Assembly: GCA_028291545.1 (NCBI GenBank)
Contig: JAQGHR010000038.1
Coordinates: 1-51,538, forward strand
Reading direction: 5' to 3'
From: Planctomycetota bacterium
GTDB taxonomy: Bacteria > Planctomycetota > Planctomycetia > Isosphaerales > Isosphaeraceae
Length of the DNA: 51,538 bases
Both the position numbers and the translations under genes were made by a program. Positions 7,090 to 16,579 of the stretch are shown here, in pieces (position 1 is the stretch's first letter; every line of letters begins with the position of its first letter). The notes beneath the pieces were generated by a model that saw only the letters and a list, made by a program, of their open reading frames with translations, ran no database searches and was not told the origin of the DNA.

Positions 7090-10000
7090 ATGCGTTCCTA
7101 TCCCCGTCTCGAACGGACCGCTAGCTCTGCGCGCCGACGTCCCCGTTTCGTGCCTGGCGCCGAGAACCTGGAAGCGCGGCAGTTGATGGCCGTCGGGATC
7201 GATGAGATTGCCGTTCGGGGCAAGAACCCTCACATCGCGGACGTGGCCGTGGCGACCGACGGAAGCGTCTGGTTCACCACGAATTACAACACGGATTATC
7301 TGGACAAAGACGGCACCCCGACCGGCGTCTGGCGAATCGGCGCGGACGGCGCCCCCTCTCTCGTGCCGAATCAGCCGGCACTGACCGAGCCGTCGAGCTT
7401 GGCGGCCGGTCCCGACGGCTCGATGTGGGTCGCGTCGTACGGTAGCAACGGCGCGGCTTTCACCGAGTTCACGGCCAACTGGAATCGCACGGCGTCCCTT
7501 GATGTCTACCCTCAGTCGTATTGCGTCGGCCCCGATGGAAACCTGTGGATGACCGTCAACGGCCCCTATCAGGACGTGGGCGGGGCCTATGGACATGCCC
7601 CCGGCACCATCCTCCGTTACAACCCGAGCACCAACCAGGCCACCAGCTTCCATGTCAGTTCGACCTCACTCGGCAGCATCACGCCGGGACCGGACGGGAA
7701 CCTCTGGTTCGCGGATGAAAGCGGGAACAAGGTCGACAAGATCACCACGGCGGGAGCGGTCACTGAGTACGGCGTCGGGATCACACCCTCCTCAATCACC
7801 GCCGCGACCGGTGGTGCCCTCTGGTTCACGGCCTCGGGCAAGGATGCGAACGGGGTCGCCCAGGGGGAGATCGGCCGGATCACGACGGATGGTGCGTTGA
7901 CGACTTATCCTCTCGGCTCGAATCGAAACAGCCTCTCGGGCATCGCTCCCGGATCGTCGGTTGACTCGATCTGGTTCTCCGACGCGAACAGCGCCGTCCT
8001 CGGCCACGTCTTCAAGGACGGAGACATCCTCTACCTCCCTCTGCCCACGGCAAATGCGTATCCCTATTCTCTCGTCGCCGATGGAAAGGGCGGGTTCGTT
8101 TTCGACGACCTCAACGCCAGCGCGATCGGTCACGTCCGGTTCGATCTCCCCGAACCGGGCGTCAACGTGACGCCTTTGTCCTTCTCCATCGTCGATGGCA
8201 ACGTGCCGAATGGCCTGGACGTCGCCCGATTCACCACGACCGACTGGACCGCCACGGCGTCGGACTTCCGTGCACGAGTCGATTACGGCAATGCGTACTC
8301 GTATAATGGGTCGATCGTTGCCGACGGCCAGGGTGCGTTCATCGTCAGGCCGCAGGGGTACGATTCGGTCACCGTCGGCCAACGTGCCTTCGTCGTCACC
8401 GTCTTCGACACGAAGCATCACAACTCCGTCGGAACGACCTCGACCTCTCTGAGCGTGGTGACCGTGGGCGATGCCCCGCTCACCGCGACGGGTCGCGACC
8501 TGGTCATCACGGCGAACATGCCCTGGGCGGGCGTCGTCGCCGACCTGTACGACCCGGGCATCGAGGACGATTCGAATTTCGGCAACACCAGGATCAACTG
8601 GGGTGACGGCTCGGCCCCGACCACGGCCACGATCGGCGTCGCCTACCGCGATTACAACGGCGTCTCGCATAACTACACCATCTCGGGCACCCACACCTAC
8701 GCCCAGACCGGCTCGTACACCGTCACCGTGACGGCCGCCGACACTACCACGTCGTCGGTCGCCACGAGCAAGACGAACGTCTACGGGCCGCTGGTCCTCT
8801 CGCCGACGGCCTTTAGCTTTGCTCAGGGGCAGCGAATGCGGGTGAAGGTGGCGACCTTCACCGATCCCAGCGCTGTGCCGGGGAATAATCAAGCGAGAGT
8901 AAGTTGCACCCTCCCCAATAATAACGGCCCGGTCGACCTGCTCACCGAGGTCGTGGGCAATGACATCTGGGCCACTGGCACGTTCAACAACCCGGGTGCC
9001 GTCCCCTTCCAGATTTCCGTGAACCGCTTCGGTGACACGAAGATCCAGGCCGTCACGACCGCGCAGGTCACGGCCGCTCCCGTCACGGCGACCGCCTCGA
9101 TGATCGCGCCGACCGCGGGCGTGGACCTCTCCCAGACGGTCGCGACGTTCACATCGTCTCCCGGGTCGATCCCGATCGGCGCTTTCGCGGCGTCCGTCGA
9201 CTGGGGCGACGGCACGAAGAGCGACGGCACGGTAAAGGCCGACTCGCACGGCGGCTACGTCGTCATTGCCGATCACGTCTTCCAGCAGGCCGGGACGTCG
9301 AAGATGACCGTCACCATCGACAACATCGCCCTGGACGGGTCGCGAAGCGTCGTGGCGACTTCGACCGCGACGGCGACCATCGCGACGCACGATCTCGTGC
9401 TCGTCCCCGTGCTTGATGTCGGTTTCGCCCAGGGTGTCGAGTCCAAGGTCCGCGTGGCGTCGTTCACCGACGATCCCAACGTCGCGTCGATCCCGTATCA
9501 TGCTCAGGTGTCGTATTCTGCCTACCCGTCGTTTCGCACGATCAACCTGCCGACGCAATTGGTGTTGAACGCCTCCGGTGGCCATGACGTCTACGCGGTC
9601 GGGAAGTTCCCCGACTGGGGAACGGCCACGATCGCCGTCGAGGTGAACCGAATCGGCGGCTCGGAGATCTTCACCCAGACGTCGGCACTGGTCACGCCCT
9701 ATGCAATCACGGCGACGGCCTTGCCGATCACGACGACTGCGAGCACGACCTTCTCGGGAACCATCGCGTCATTCACGAGCGTGGCGCCCTTCGTGGGGCC
9801 TGGTAGCTTCTCGGCAACCGTCGATTGGGGCGATGGCACGAAGAGCGATGCGAAGGTCCAGCCCGGCAAGCAGGGCGGCTTCGACGTGATCGGCGATCAC
9901 GTGTTCCACCAGGGCGGGACGCCGAAGGTGACGATCACGATCAACAATCTCCACGCGAACGGCGATTCGAATATCGCGGCGCAGCTCATCACAAACGCGA

Positions 10001-12213
10001 CCGTCGTGTCGCACGATGTCGCGCTGGTCGCCGTGCGGGATATTGGCCTCTCGCAGGGCGTGAAGTCGCGCATTCGCGTGGCGTCGTTCACCGACGACCC
10101 CATCCTCGCGACGACCACGTATCAGGCCCGAGTGACGGCTACGCTCCCCTCGTCGTCGGGCCCCGTCGATCTCCTCACGGAGCTGGTGGCGAACGGTTCG
10201 GGGGGGATCGATGTCTTCGCCACGGGCACCTTTAACGACTGGGGAACCGTTCCGTTCCAGATCTACGTGGCTCGATCCGGCGAGTCCTTCCACGAGACTG
10301 ACACGACGGCCCTGGTCACGCCGGCGTCGGTCACGGCGACGGCCCGGCCGATCACAACGATTGTGGGAGCGAGCTTCTTCGGCACGATCGCGTCGTTCCC
10401 CTACGCGTTTTATGGAAACACCTACTACGCAACCGTCGATTGGGGTGACGGCACGAAGAGCGACGCGAGGGTCACGCTTGCCGCGCAAGGCCTCGACGTG
10501 GTCGGCGATCACGTGTTCCACCAGGGCGGGACGCCGAAGGTGACGATCACCATCAACAACGTCCACGAGAACGGCGAACATAACGTCGCGGCGCAGCTCA
10601 TCACGAATGCGACCGTCGCGTCGCACGATGTCGCGCTGGTGGCGGTGCAGGACATCGGCTTCTCGCAGGGTGCGAAGTCGCGCGTTCGCGTGGCCTCGTT
10701 CACCGACGAGCCCATCCTCGCGACGACCACGTATCAGGCCCGGGTGACGTGTACGCTCCCCTCGTCGTCGAGCCCCGTCGATCTCCTGACCGAGTTGGTG
10801 GCGAACGGTTCGGGGGGAATCGATGTCTTCGCCACGGGCACCTTCAACGACTGGGGAACCGTCCCGCTCCAGGTCTACGTGAATCGCGCCGGCGGCGCGG
10901 TGGTTGAGGCCGACACGTCGGCGCTGGTTACACCTGCGCCGATCACGGCAACCGCCCACCCCATCTCCTCGGCCGTGGGCATGGACTACTGGGTGTGGAT
11001 CGCCTCGTTCTCATCCTCGTTTCCGTTTTCGCCAGGTTCCTTCGCCGCATCCGTGAATTGGGGGGACGGGACCAACACAGCCGCGCAACCTTCGTCTGAC
11101 GGTGAAGGCGGATTCAATGTTTACGCCGACCACATCTTCGGACATGCAGGCATTTTTCACCCCATCGTTACCATTGAGAATCTCGGCCAGGGCGGGGAGA
11201 GAAATGTCGCGGCAAAACTGACGACAACGGCGACCGTCGCGGAGCACCTCTTGGTTCTGAACGGAACTTTGATCTCGGCGACTGCCAACCAGCCCTTCTC
11301 AGGACTCCTCGCCACATTGCTGGAGCCGAACGCGCAGACCTCGGCCAGTGATTTTGTCGCGACAATCCAGTGGGGCGATGGTACTCCCGACACGCCGGGA
11401 ACAATTCAACCTGCTGGGGCGGGTGGCTATTACATCGAGGGCGTTCACGAGTTCGCGTTCGGCGGACATGGCACAGTCCGGGTCACTGTCTCCACCACCA
11501 ACGGAAGTGCCCCACCGGTCGTGGCTACCACAAGTGTCACCGTTGCCGATGCCCCCTTCGATCCGATGGGCGTCGATCTGAAAGGGACGGCCGGCGCGGT
11601 CACGTCGGGCGTGGTGGCCACCTTCTACGACCCGACCGCCAGCCCGGTGAATCAGTACACCGCGTCGATCAACTGGGGCGACGGATCGACCTCCCCGGGG
11701 GTTGTCTCGTCCTATAACAACGGCCACGTTGTGTTCGGCTCGCACACGTACGCCCTCGCCGGCCCTTACCAGGCGAGCGTGACCATCCGGGAAGGGACGG
11801 CCCCTCCGGTCAAGGTGAACCTGTCAATCTCGGTCGCGGACAAGCCGGTTGTCGGCACGCCTTCCGGGAGCGGCCCGGTCGGTCCGACCGGACCGGGGGT
11901 GACGCCGTCGAAACTCGTGTCTATCAAGAAGGTGCGGGACAAACGGGGTGTCATCCGGCTCGTGCTCACCTACTCGGGCGCCATGGATCTGACGGCCACG
12001 GACCTGGGCCGTTATGCCGTGACCGATCCCGGCAAGGACAAGAAGTTCGGCACCAAGGACGATCACGTCGTGCGGATCGGCTCGGCCAAGCTGGATGCGA
12101 AGGCGCACACCGTCACGCTCTCGCCGAAGGGGACGTTCTCCCGAAGCTCGGCCTACCGCGTCGCGGTCAAGGGCGGAGACACGATGCTCGTGACGCCGAC
12201 GATCGGGAAATGA
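7090..12213 (+). CDS. Large secreted protein: Vgb-like beta-propeller plus seven PKD-type domains
   Basis: This encodes a 1707-residue predicted extracellular protein preceded by a good AAGGAGG Shine-Dalgarno. The N-terminus (RRPRFVPGAENLEARQLMA, about residues 16-35) carries the LE-x-R-x-LM/L-A/S motif that planctomycete exoproteins show instead of an ordinary signal peptide. Residues 36-360 contain virginiamycin-B-lyase/NHL-like blades (GPDGNLWMTV, GPDGNLWFADESGNKVDKI), indicating a beta-propeller. Seven WGDG-centred PKD or PKD-like modules follow, at about residues 501, 704, 912, 1116, 1322, 1427 and 1527. From residue 590 they sit in repeats of about 204 residues with an intervening SQGVKSRIRVASFTDDPI-type module. 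The C-terminus (residues 1605-1707, SIKKVRDKRGVIRLVLTYSG) resembles an Ig-like end domain followed by DKKFGTKDDHVV, a calcium-loop-like stretch. Catalytic residues are not evident. It is probably a surface or matrix adhesin; the lyase resemblance may be structural only. Confidence 0.85.
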   Translation: MRSYPRLERTASSARRRPRFVPGAENLEARQLMAVGIDEIAVRGKNPHIADVAVATDGSVWFTTNYNTDYLDKDGTPTGVWRIGADGAPSLVPNQPALTEPSSLAAGPDGSMWVASYGSNGAAFTEFTANWNRTASLDVYPQSYCVGPDGNLWMTVNGPYQDVGGAYGHAPGTILRYNPSTNQATSFHVSSTSLGSITPGPDGNLWFADESGNKVDKITTAGAVTEYGVGITPSSITAATGGALWFTASGKDANGVAQGEIGRITTDGALTTYPLGSNRNSLSGIAPGSSVDSIWFSDANSAVLGHVFKDGDILYLPLPTANAYPYSLVADGKGGFVFDDLNASAIGHVRFDLPEPGVNVTPLSFSIVDGNVPNGLDVARFTTTDWTATASDFRARVDYGNAYSYNGSIVADGQGAFIVRPQGYDSVTVGQRAFVVTVFDTKHHNSVGTTSTSLSVVTVGDAPLTATGRDLVITANMPWAGVVADLYDPGIEDDSNFGNTRINWGDGSAPTTATIGVAYRDYNGVSHNYTISGTHTYAQTGSYTVTVTAADTTTSSVATSKTNVYGPLVLSPTAFSFAQGQRMRVKVATFTDPSAVPGNNQARVSCTLPNNNGPVDLLTEVVGNDIWATGTFNNPGAVPFQISVNRFGDTKIQAVTTAQVTAAPVTATASMIAPTAGVDLSQTVATFTSSPGSIPIGAFAASVDWGDGTKSDGTVKADSHGGYVVIADHVFQQAGTSKMTVTIDNIALDGSRSVVATSTATATIATHDLVLVPVLDVGFAQGVESKVRVASFTDDPNVASIPYHAQVSYSAYPSFRTINLPTQLVLNASGGHDVYAVGKFPDWGTATIAVEVNRIGGSEIFTQTSALVTPYAITATALPITTTASTTFSGTIASFTSVAPFVGPGSFSATVDWGDGTKSDAKVQPGKQGGFDVIGDHVFHQGGTPKVTITINNLHANGDSNIAAQLITNATVVSHDVALVAVRDIGLSQGVKSRIRVASFTDDPILATTTYQARVTATLPSSSGPVDLLTELVANGSGGIDVFATGTFNDWGTVPFQIYVARSGESFHETDTTALVTPASVTATARPITTIVGASFFGTIASFPYAFYGNTYYATVDWGDGTKSDARVTLAAQGLDVVGDHVFHQGGTPKVTITINNVHENGEHNVAAQLITNATVASHDVALVAVQDIGFSQGAKSRVRVASFTDEPILATTTYQARVTCTLPSSSSPVDLLTELVANGSGGIDVFATGTFNDWGTVPLQVYVNRAGGAVVEADTSALVTPAPITATAHPISSAVGMDYWVWIASFSSSFPFSPGSFAASVNWGDGTNTAAQPSSDGEGGFNVYADHIFGHAGIFHPIVTIENLGQGGERNVAAKLTTTATVAEHLLVLNGTLISATANQPFSGLLATLLEPNAQTSASDFVATIQWGDGTPDTPGTIQPAGAGGYYIEGVHEFAFGGHGTVRVTVSTTNGSAPPVVATTSVTVADAPFDPMGVDLKGTAGAVTSGVVATFYDPTASPVNQYTASINWGDGSTSPGVVSSYNNGHVVFGSHTYALAGPYQASVTIREGTAPPVKVNLSISVADKPVVGTPSGSGPVGPTGPGVTPSKLVSIKKVRDKRGVIRLVLTYSGAMDLTATDLGRYAVTDPGKDKKFGTKDDHVVRIGSAKLDAKAHTVTLSPKGTFSRSSAYRVAVKGGDTMLVTPTIGK
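9289..10932 (+). repeat. 612-bp tandem repeats inside the exoprotein gene
   Basis: The segment starting GTGTTCCACCAGGGCGGGAC at 9901 recurs at 10513, a spacing of exactly 612 bp (204 codons). Downstream sequence such as the codons for TFNDWGTVP also recurs at the same spacing. The two copies are nearly identical at DNA level from about 9895-10320 to 10507-10932. A more diverged unit lies upstream from about 9289. The repeat preserves the reading frame. Near-identity including third codon positions suggests recent duplication or gene conversion. Confidence 0.85.
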
Positions 12214-12221
12214 ACGGGCTC

Positions 12222-12263
12222 AGCACCCGGACGCGAGGGATGATGCCTTCGCGTCCGGGTGCT
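12222..12263. terminator. Strong hairpin between convergent genes
   Basis: AGCACCCGGACGCGA at 12222-12236 pairs perfectly with TCGCGTCCGGGTGCT at 12249-12263. The stem extends by a G-U and two G-C pairs to leave a 6-nt loop, ATGATG. It lies 8 bp after the exoprotein stop and touches the stop codon of the convergent DUF4239 gene. It has no T-run but is the obvious bidirectional terminator here. Confidence 0.7.
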
Positions 12264-13063
12264 CAGGACCTCGTGGTGAGAATCATCAGAGTGTCGCGAA
12301 TGATCACAAAGGCGTCCGGAGAGACGCTGAACTGGCCCCGGAAGGGGTTGTCCATCGCGGCGATGAGGAAGATCAGCAGCGCCACGAGCAGCGAGAGCAA
12401 GCCCGTCAGGAGGAGATGCACGCGGAGTTGATCGACCGAGAACAGCCAGGTCAGCACGATATTGACCAGGGCACCGACGATCACGACCCACCAGAGCGGC
12501 GCGGGGAGACCCGTGGTGACATCGGACAGGCGAATCTGCCGGATGTCGTCATAGTCGTCGAACTGCCGGAACGTGTCCGCAAGCAGCGCCTCTTGCCCCC
12601 GGGTTTTCGGCTCGAAATCGCCGAGCTTCTTCTGGAACGCGTTGAGCCATGTAATCTCGCCCGGATCCAGCTTCCCTTCCCGCTGGACGGGCCAGGACTT
12701 GTCGATCACGTGGCGGCAATAGTCCCGCAAGATGTCCTGAAGCTCCTCGCGGGTCCCCTGCGGCAGGAACGACACATCCCGGTAGAGCACCCCGAGCGCG
12801 GCGGCCTCCTTGTTGATCGTGGAATCCACGTCCGTGTAGTTCTGGTACGTCCCGACCGCGATCAGGCCGAGCGTGAGGCCATAAAACACGCCGTAGGCCG
12901 ACATGAAATAGCTCACGAGATCGTTGGTTTCGGGCTGCGGCCTCATCCACTTGCGAACCGTCGATCGCGTGGCAAGCAGCCCGGTCCAGGTGAACCCGAC
13001 GAAGACCACGGTACACAACAGCGCCAGGGACCAGTTTGAAAGATCATAGATCCAGTAAAACAT
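12263..13063 (-). CDS. DUF4239 (bestrophin-like) membrane protein
   Basis: This is a 266-residue protein with two N-terminal hydrophobic segments (SLALLCTVVFVGFTWTGLLA at about residues 12-31, and GVFYGLTLGLIAVGTYQNY at about 58-76). A hydrophilic middle follows (about 80-185, NKEAAALGVLYRDVSFLP then LRDYCRHVIDKSWP). Two C-terminal membrane segments come next (WWVVIVGALVNIVLTWLF and LLSLLVALLIFLIAAMD). This layout and the E-x-x-x-L-x-x-L-Y-R-D segment are typical of DUF4239, a family of unknown function distantly related to bestrophin channels. It stands alone: the DUF1854 gene upstream ends 146 bp away on the same strand. Transport or channel activity is only an inference. Confidence 0.8.
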   Translation of the reverse strand: MFYWIYDLSNWSLALLCTVVFVGFTWTGLLATRSTVRKWMRPQPETNDLVSYFMSAYGVFYGLTLGLIAVGTYQNYTDVDSTINKEAAALGVLYRDVSFLPQGTREELQDILRDYCRHVIDKSWPVQREGKLDPGEITWLNAFQKKLGDFEPKTRGQEALLADTFRQFDDYDDIRQIRLSDVTTGLPAPLWWVVIVGALVNIVLTWLFSVDQLRVHLLLTGLLSLLVALLIFLIAAMDNPFRGQFSVSPDAFVIIRDTLMILTTRS

Positions 13064-13209
13064 GGCCCGTCAGTACCTCCGTGCTCCGTCCGCTCGGCAG
13101 TTTTCAAGAAGTCTATCCGCGCCCACCGCGACATGCACCGGTCCGACGCTTCGGCCCGGGCCTTCTCCCCCCACAGAACACCGCAAGGAGACGCGAAATC
13201 GAACACCCC

Positions 13210-13680
13210 TCACAGATACCTCTCCAGCATCCTCCGGCTGGTCCCGTCCAGGGCCTTCCAATCGGGAATCTGGTAACGCGATCCGAGCGCATCGGCGATC
13301 AGGACCCGATTTTTTTCGAGCTTGCGGACCTGCTCGTCGGCATCGAGCGTGAACTTGGTCTCGCCGCGATCGGTCACGACGGCCCAATCGCTGGGAGCGG
13401 AATCGCTGGAGATATGGACAATCTTTAAAATCGCGGGGACGAACTCGCGGGACGAAAGCTCGTCCTCGATCGTGCGGCGGATCGACGGGGAGACCTTCGA
13501 AAGGTCCTCGATCCAGGCGACCTCGCGGCCGGTCTCGTCGCAGAGGGAAATCCGCCGGGAGGGATCGCTGAGAGGGAACGCCCGAACCGGCTCGACGCCG
13601 ACGTGACGGCGGGCCTCGGAGTCGATCAGGACGAGGCGGCCCCAGGCGTCGAGCGAAAGAGCGAAGGGGGAGTCGGACAT
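13210..13680 (-). CDS. DUF1854 protein, cyanophycin-locus associated
   Basis: This is a 156-residue soluble protein. It opens with FALSLDAWGRLVLIDSEARR, followed by GVEPVRAFPLSDPSRRISL and DETGREVAWIEDLSKVSP. The basic C-terminus reads RVLIADALGSRYQIPDWKAL then DGTSRRMLERYL. This is the DUF1854 family pattern, including the 'RAFP-S-P...I-L-D--G-E' core. The start codon is 6 bp after the stop of the ABC transporter gene, so the two are cotranscribed and probably act together. From memory, NCBI protein-family models name this pair 'cyanophycin metabolism-associated' because of recurrent linkage to cphA; here cphA is indeed divergent from the pair. The biochemical role is unknown. Confidence 0.85.
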   Translation of the reverse strand: MSDSPFALSLDAWGRLVLIDSEARRHVGVEPVRAFPLSDPSRRISLCDETGREVAWIEDLSKVSPSIRRTIEDELSSREFVPAILKIVHISSDSAPSDWAVVTDRGETKFTLDADEQVRKLEKNRVLIADALGSRYQIPDWKALDGTSRRMLERYL

Positions 13681-13686
13681 GATGGG

Positions 13687-16041
13687 CTATAAGACTCCGG
13701 CGAGCTCGATCTGGGCGCGGTGGAGGCGGGCGTACGCGCCATCGATCTGAATCAGGTCCTCGTGGTGGCCGATCTCCGCGATGCGGCCTCGCTCGATCAC
13801 GACCAGGCGGTCGGCCTTGCGAAGAGTGCTGAGGCGGTGGGCGATCGCGATCGTGGTCCGGCCTCGGATCAGGTTGTCGAGGGCCTCCTGGATCTCGCGC
13901 TCGGTCTCGGTGTCGACGCTGGAGGTGGCCTCGTCCAGGATCAGGATCTTGGGGTCGATCAGCAGGGCGCGGGCGATCGAGATCCGCTGACGCTCGCCGC
14001 CGGAGAGGGACTGGCCACGCTCGCCGACGAGCGAGTCGTAACCGTCGGGCAACCGAAGGATGAACTCGTGGGCCCGAGCTGTCCTGGCGGCGGAGATGAT
14101 CTCGTCGCGAGTCGCACCCGGACGGCCGTAGGCGATGTTCTCGGCAATCGTTCCGAAGAACAGGAACGGCTCCTGAAGCACGATGCCGATGTGGCGGCGG
14201 TAGTCGCTGACCGCGAAGTCGCGGACGTCGGTCCCATCGACGCGGATCGAGCCGCCGGTCACGTCGAAGAAGCGGCAGATCAGGTTCACCAGGGTGCTCT
14301 TGCCCGCGCCGCTGGGGCCGACCAGGCCGACCATCTCGCCGGGACGAACCGAGAGGCTCACCCCGTGCAGGACGGCCCGGTTGCCGTAGCGGAACACGAT
14401 ATCGCGAAGTTCGACGCCGCCCTTAAGTGAGGAGGTGGAGACGGGGTGCGCCGGGTCGGCGACGCTGGGGAGGCGGTCGAGGATCTCGAAGATGCGGCCG
14501 GCGCTGGCCGCCGCACGCTGGGTGGCCTGGACCATCCGGCTCATGGATTCCAGCCGGGTGTAGAATCGTCCGAGATAGGTCAGGAACATCGTCAGCAGGC
14601 CGACCTTGAAGTTGCCGTTGAACACGAGGTACGCGCCCACGACCCAGACGACTAGCAGGCCGACCTGGGTGAGCAGCCCTAGCGTGGGACCGAAGAACGC
14701 CCAGACGGCATTCACCTTGTCGTTGACGTGGACGTTGTGGAGGTTGGCTTCCTCGAACCGGCTCAGCTCGCGGTCCTCCTGGGCGAACGCCTTGACGACG
14801 CGGATGCCGGGGATCGTATCGGCCAGGACGCTGGTCATCCCGGCCCAGGCCTTCGAGCTGTCGCTGAATCCATGACGCAGCGAGTTGCGGACGCGATGGA
14901 CGAGCCACCCCACGAGCGGCAAGGGGCAGAGCGTGGCGGCGGCCAGGAGCGGGGCCTTGGCGACGAGGATGATCGCGGTGCCGATGATCATGAGGATGTC
15001 GGTGGCGAAGTCGACGACGTTCACCGATAGAAACTGGCAGATGCGATCCGTGTCGCTACTGATTCGCGACATCAGGTCGCCGGTGCGCTTGCCGCCGAAG
15101 AATTCCATGGAAAGGCGAAGCAGGTGGCCGTAGGTCTTGTCGCGGAGGTCGGCGCTGATCCGTTCCCCGACCCAGGCCATCACGTAGCTCCGCGCCCACC
15201 CCAGGAGCCAGGCCAGGACGGACGCGACGGCCATTCCGGCGAGGTAGAACGTGATCAGCGAGAACGAGACGTTCTGCCCCGCCTGACGAGGGATGAGCAC
15301 GTCGTCGATCAGCGGTTGCGTCAGGTACGGCGGGATCAACCCGGCGGCCGTGCTGGCCAGCGTCAAGGAGAAACCGATCACGATCGCGGTCAGGTGAGGG
15401 CGGCCGAACCTGAGCAGTCGGAGGAAGACCGACGAGGTGCGGACGGAGGCCGCCGGGGCGTCCTCGGCGAGGCCGTCGAGCGGAGCGGCCGAGGCGTCGG
15501 CGGCAGGTAACGGCTCTCCCTTCTGAGCCGATTCGAACGTCTCGATGAACCTTCTTGCCGCTTTGGCGCGAGTTTGGGTGTAGCGCCATCGGGCGAGCAG
15601 ACCAGTGGGGAGGGTCAGGTCGAGCGTGCCCAGGCCGGCTTGCTCGCGAGCCGACGCGATCATGAGGCTATCGAGATCCCAGGAGGTCCACCGGCCGTCG
15701 GTCGGTTCGCTCAGGTTCGGAAAGCTCCCGCAGCCGAGTCCCAGCACGCGGCGGTCGGTGAGGATGATCGCAGCCGGCGCGTAGACGAGGCGGGCGTCCA
15801 GATCGGAAAGGAACGCGGCGCGGATCGGCTCATCCGGGGCGAGAAGGGCATCGAGTTCACCCCGAACGGAGGCGGGTAGGGGGGCGATCTCCTCGCGACG
15901 ATCGTGCAACGGCGGGAAGCTCCAGGCATTGGCATGAGGAAATGAGGACCGTCCGCGGGCGTTCGGAGCCCTCGCGGCCACAATGCGTCCATCATAATCT
16001 GCCGAAAGCCGTTGAATCGAGTGGGCCGCGAGGCGATTCAC
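13687..16041 (-). CDS. ABC exporter (fused TMD-NBD), cyanophycin-locus associated
   Basis: This is a 784-residue type-I ABC exporter half-transporter with an unusual N-terminal extension. Residues 60-175 form a soluble module (LDARLVYAPAAIILTDRRVL then WTSWDLDSLMIAS) that looks like a PH-like beta fold. Residues 205 to about 490 are the six-helix membrane domain (GLIPPYLTQPLIDDVLIP; LSMEFFGGKRTGDLMSRISS). The nucleotide-binding domain has Walker A GPSGAGKST (about 574), signature LSGGERQRISIARALL, and Walker B ILILDEATSSVD (about 698) with the H-loop IAIAHRLSTLRKADR. All catalytic elements are intact. It forms an operon with DUF1854 (6-bp gap) and diverges from cphA. The start used is a GTG at 16041; it is not well supported and the true start could be further inside. 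The transported substrate is unknown; a link with cyanophycin or its precursors is inferred from context. Confidence 0.9.
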   Translation of the reverse strand: MNRLAAHSIQRLSADYDGRIVAARAPNARGRSSFPHANAWSFPPLHDRREEIAPLPASVRGELDALLAPDEPIRAAFLSDLDARLVYAPAAIILTDRRVLGLGCGSFPNLSEPTDGRWTSWDLDSLMIASAREQAGLGTLDLTLPTGLLARWRYTQTRAKAARRFIETFESAQKGEPLPAADASAAPLDGLAEDAPAASVRTSSVFLRLLRFGRPHLTAIVIGFSLTLASTAAGLIPPYLTQPLIDDVLIPRQAGQNVSFSLITFYLAGMAVASVLAWLLGWARSYVMAWVGERISADLRDKTYGHLLRLSMEFFGGKRTGDLMSRISSDTDRICQFLSVNVVDFATDILMIIGTAIILVAKAPLLAAATLCPLPLVGWLVHRVRNSLRHGFSDSSKAWAGMTSVLADTIPGIRVVKAFAQEDRELSRFEEANLHNVHVNDKVNAVWAFFGPTLGLLTQVGLLVVWVVGAYLVFNGNFKVGLLTMFLTYLGRFYTRLESMSRMVQATQRAAASAGRIFEILDRLPSVADPAHPVSTSSLKGGVELRDIVFRYGNRAVLHGVSLSVRPGEMVGLVGPSGAGKSTLVNLICRFFDVTGGSIRVDGTDVRDFAVSDYRRHIGIVLQEPFLFFGTIAENIAYGRPGATRDEIISAARTARAHEFILRLPDGYDSLVGERGQSLSGGERQRISIARALLIDPKILILDEATSSVDTETEREIQEALDNLIRGRTTIAIAHRLSTLRKADRLVVIERGRIAEIGHHEDLIQIDGAYARLHRAQIELAGVL

Positions 16042-16579
16042 CGTTTTCCGCGGAGTCGTCCGGATAATTCATGCAATCGCATGAATCCGGCATAACCCAG
16101 TTGCGATGCGATCATGTCGCTGTAGTTTTCCCATCATCACCAGATTGCCATTATTCTTCATTCAATTTTCATTCTTGGGTGAGTTCTACCAAATCTTTCG
16201 GGCAGACTCTTGTCTTTCTCCGGAAGGCCGACATGATGGTAGGGCCTTACCCGCCGCGCGCCGCGAGGTCCTCAACCGAGCGAAGGCCCCCATGCCGCCA
16301 GGTCGAGTCCAGCGAGGGGGTGGCACCCAGGGGAGCAATCGAGAAAAATTTGTCAGAAGCCGTTGGCGGCGAGGCGGATTTTTCTCGTAATGTAGAGGCG
16401 AGGTCGAATCGGCGGACTCACTCACCTCTCCCGCCGGTACCTAGAGTCGTGAAAATAGCATTCGTGGAGACGGACAGGCCCGTCGGGCTCATGACGAGAC
16501 CGGTGTCGGCGTCACTCGGGTGGGGCGGTTCCCCCTGCGCGCGTCGAGGGCGTGACGTTTTCCTGGAGCAGAGGTCCCC
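16042..16579. other. Divergent intergenic region between ABC exporter and cphA, 538 bp
   Basis: It contains a short inverted repeat at 16060-16090 (next entry) and an AT-richer stretch at about 16130-16200 where divergent promoters could sit. I could not assign -35/-10 boxes with confidence. Open frames here lack coding character. Confidence 0.5.
16060..16090. promoter_or_regulatory. Inverted repeat upstream of the ABC exporter, possible operator
   Basis: ATTCATGC at 16067-16074 and GCATGAAT at 16079-16086 are perfect complements around AATC, and CCGG flanks both arms with a 3-nt bulge on the left side. The element lies 19-49 bp upstream of the ABC exporter start in the region shared with cphA. 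It could be a regulator-binding site or a 5'-UTR hairpin. Confidence 0.4.

Noticed and set aside
6540..7124. Possible gene in the region between the helicase and the exoprotein gene
   Set aside because: No RBS, overlaps the start of the real gene at 7090 in another frame, and has no protein-like hydrophobic pattern.
7792..9585. Open frame of about 600 codons antisense to the exoprotein gene
   Set aside because: Arg/Asp/Gly/Val-rich composition with no motif, typical of a shadow frame of a high-GC gene.
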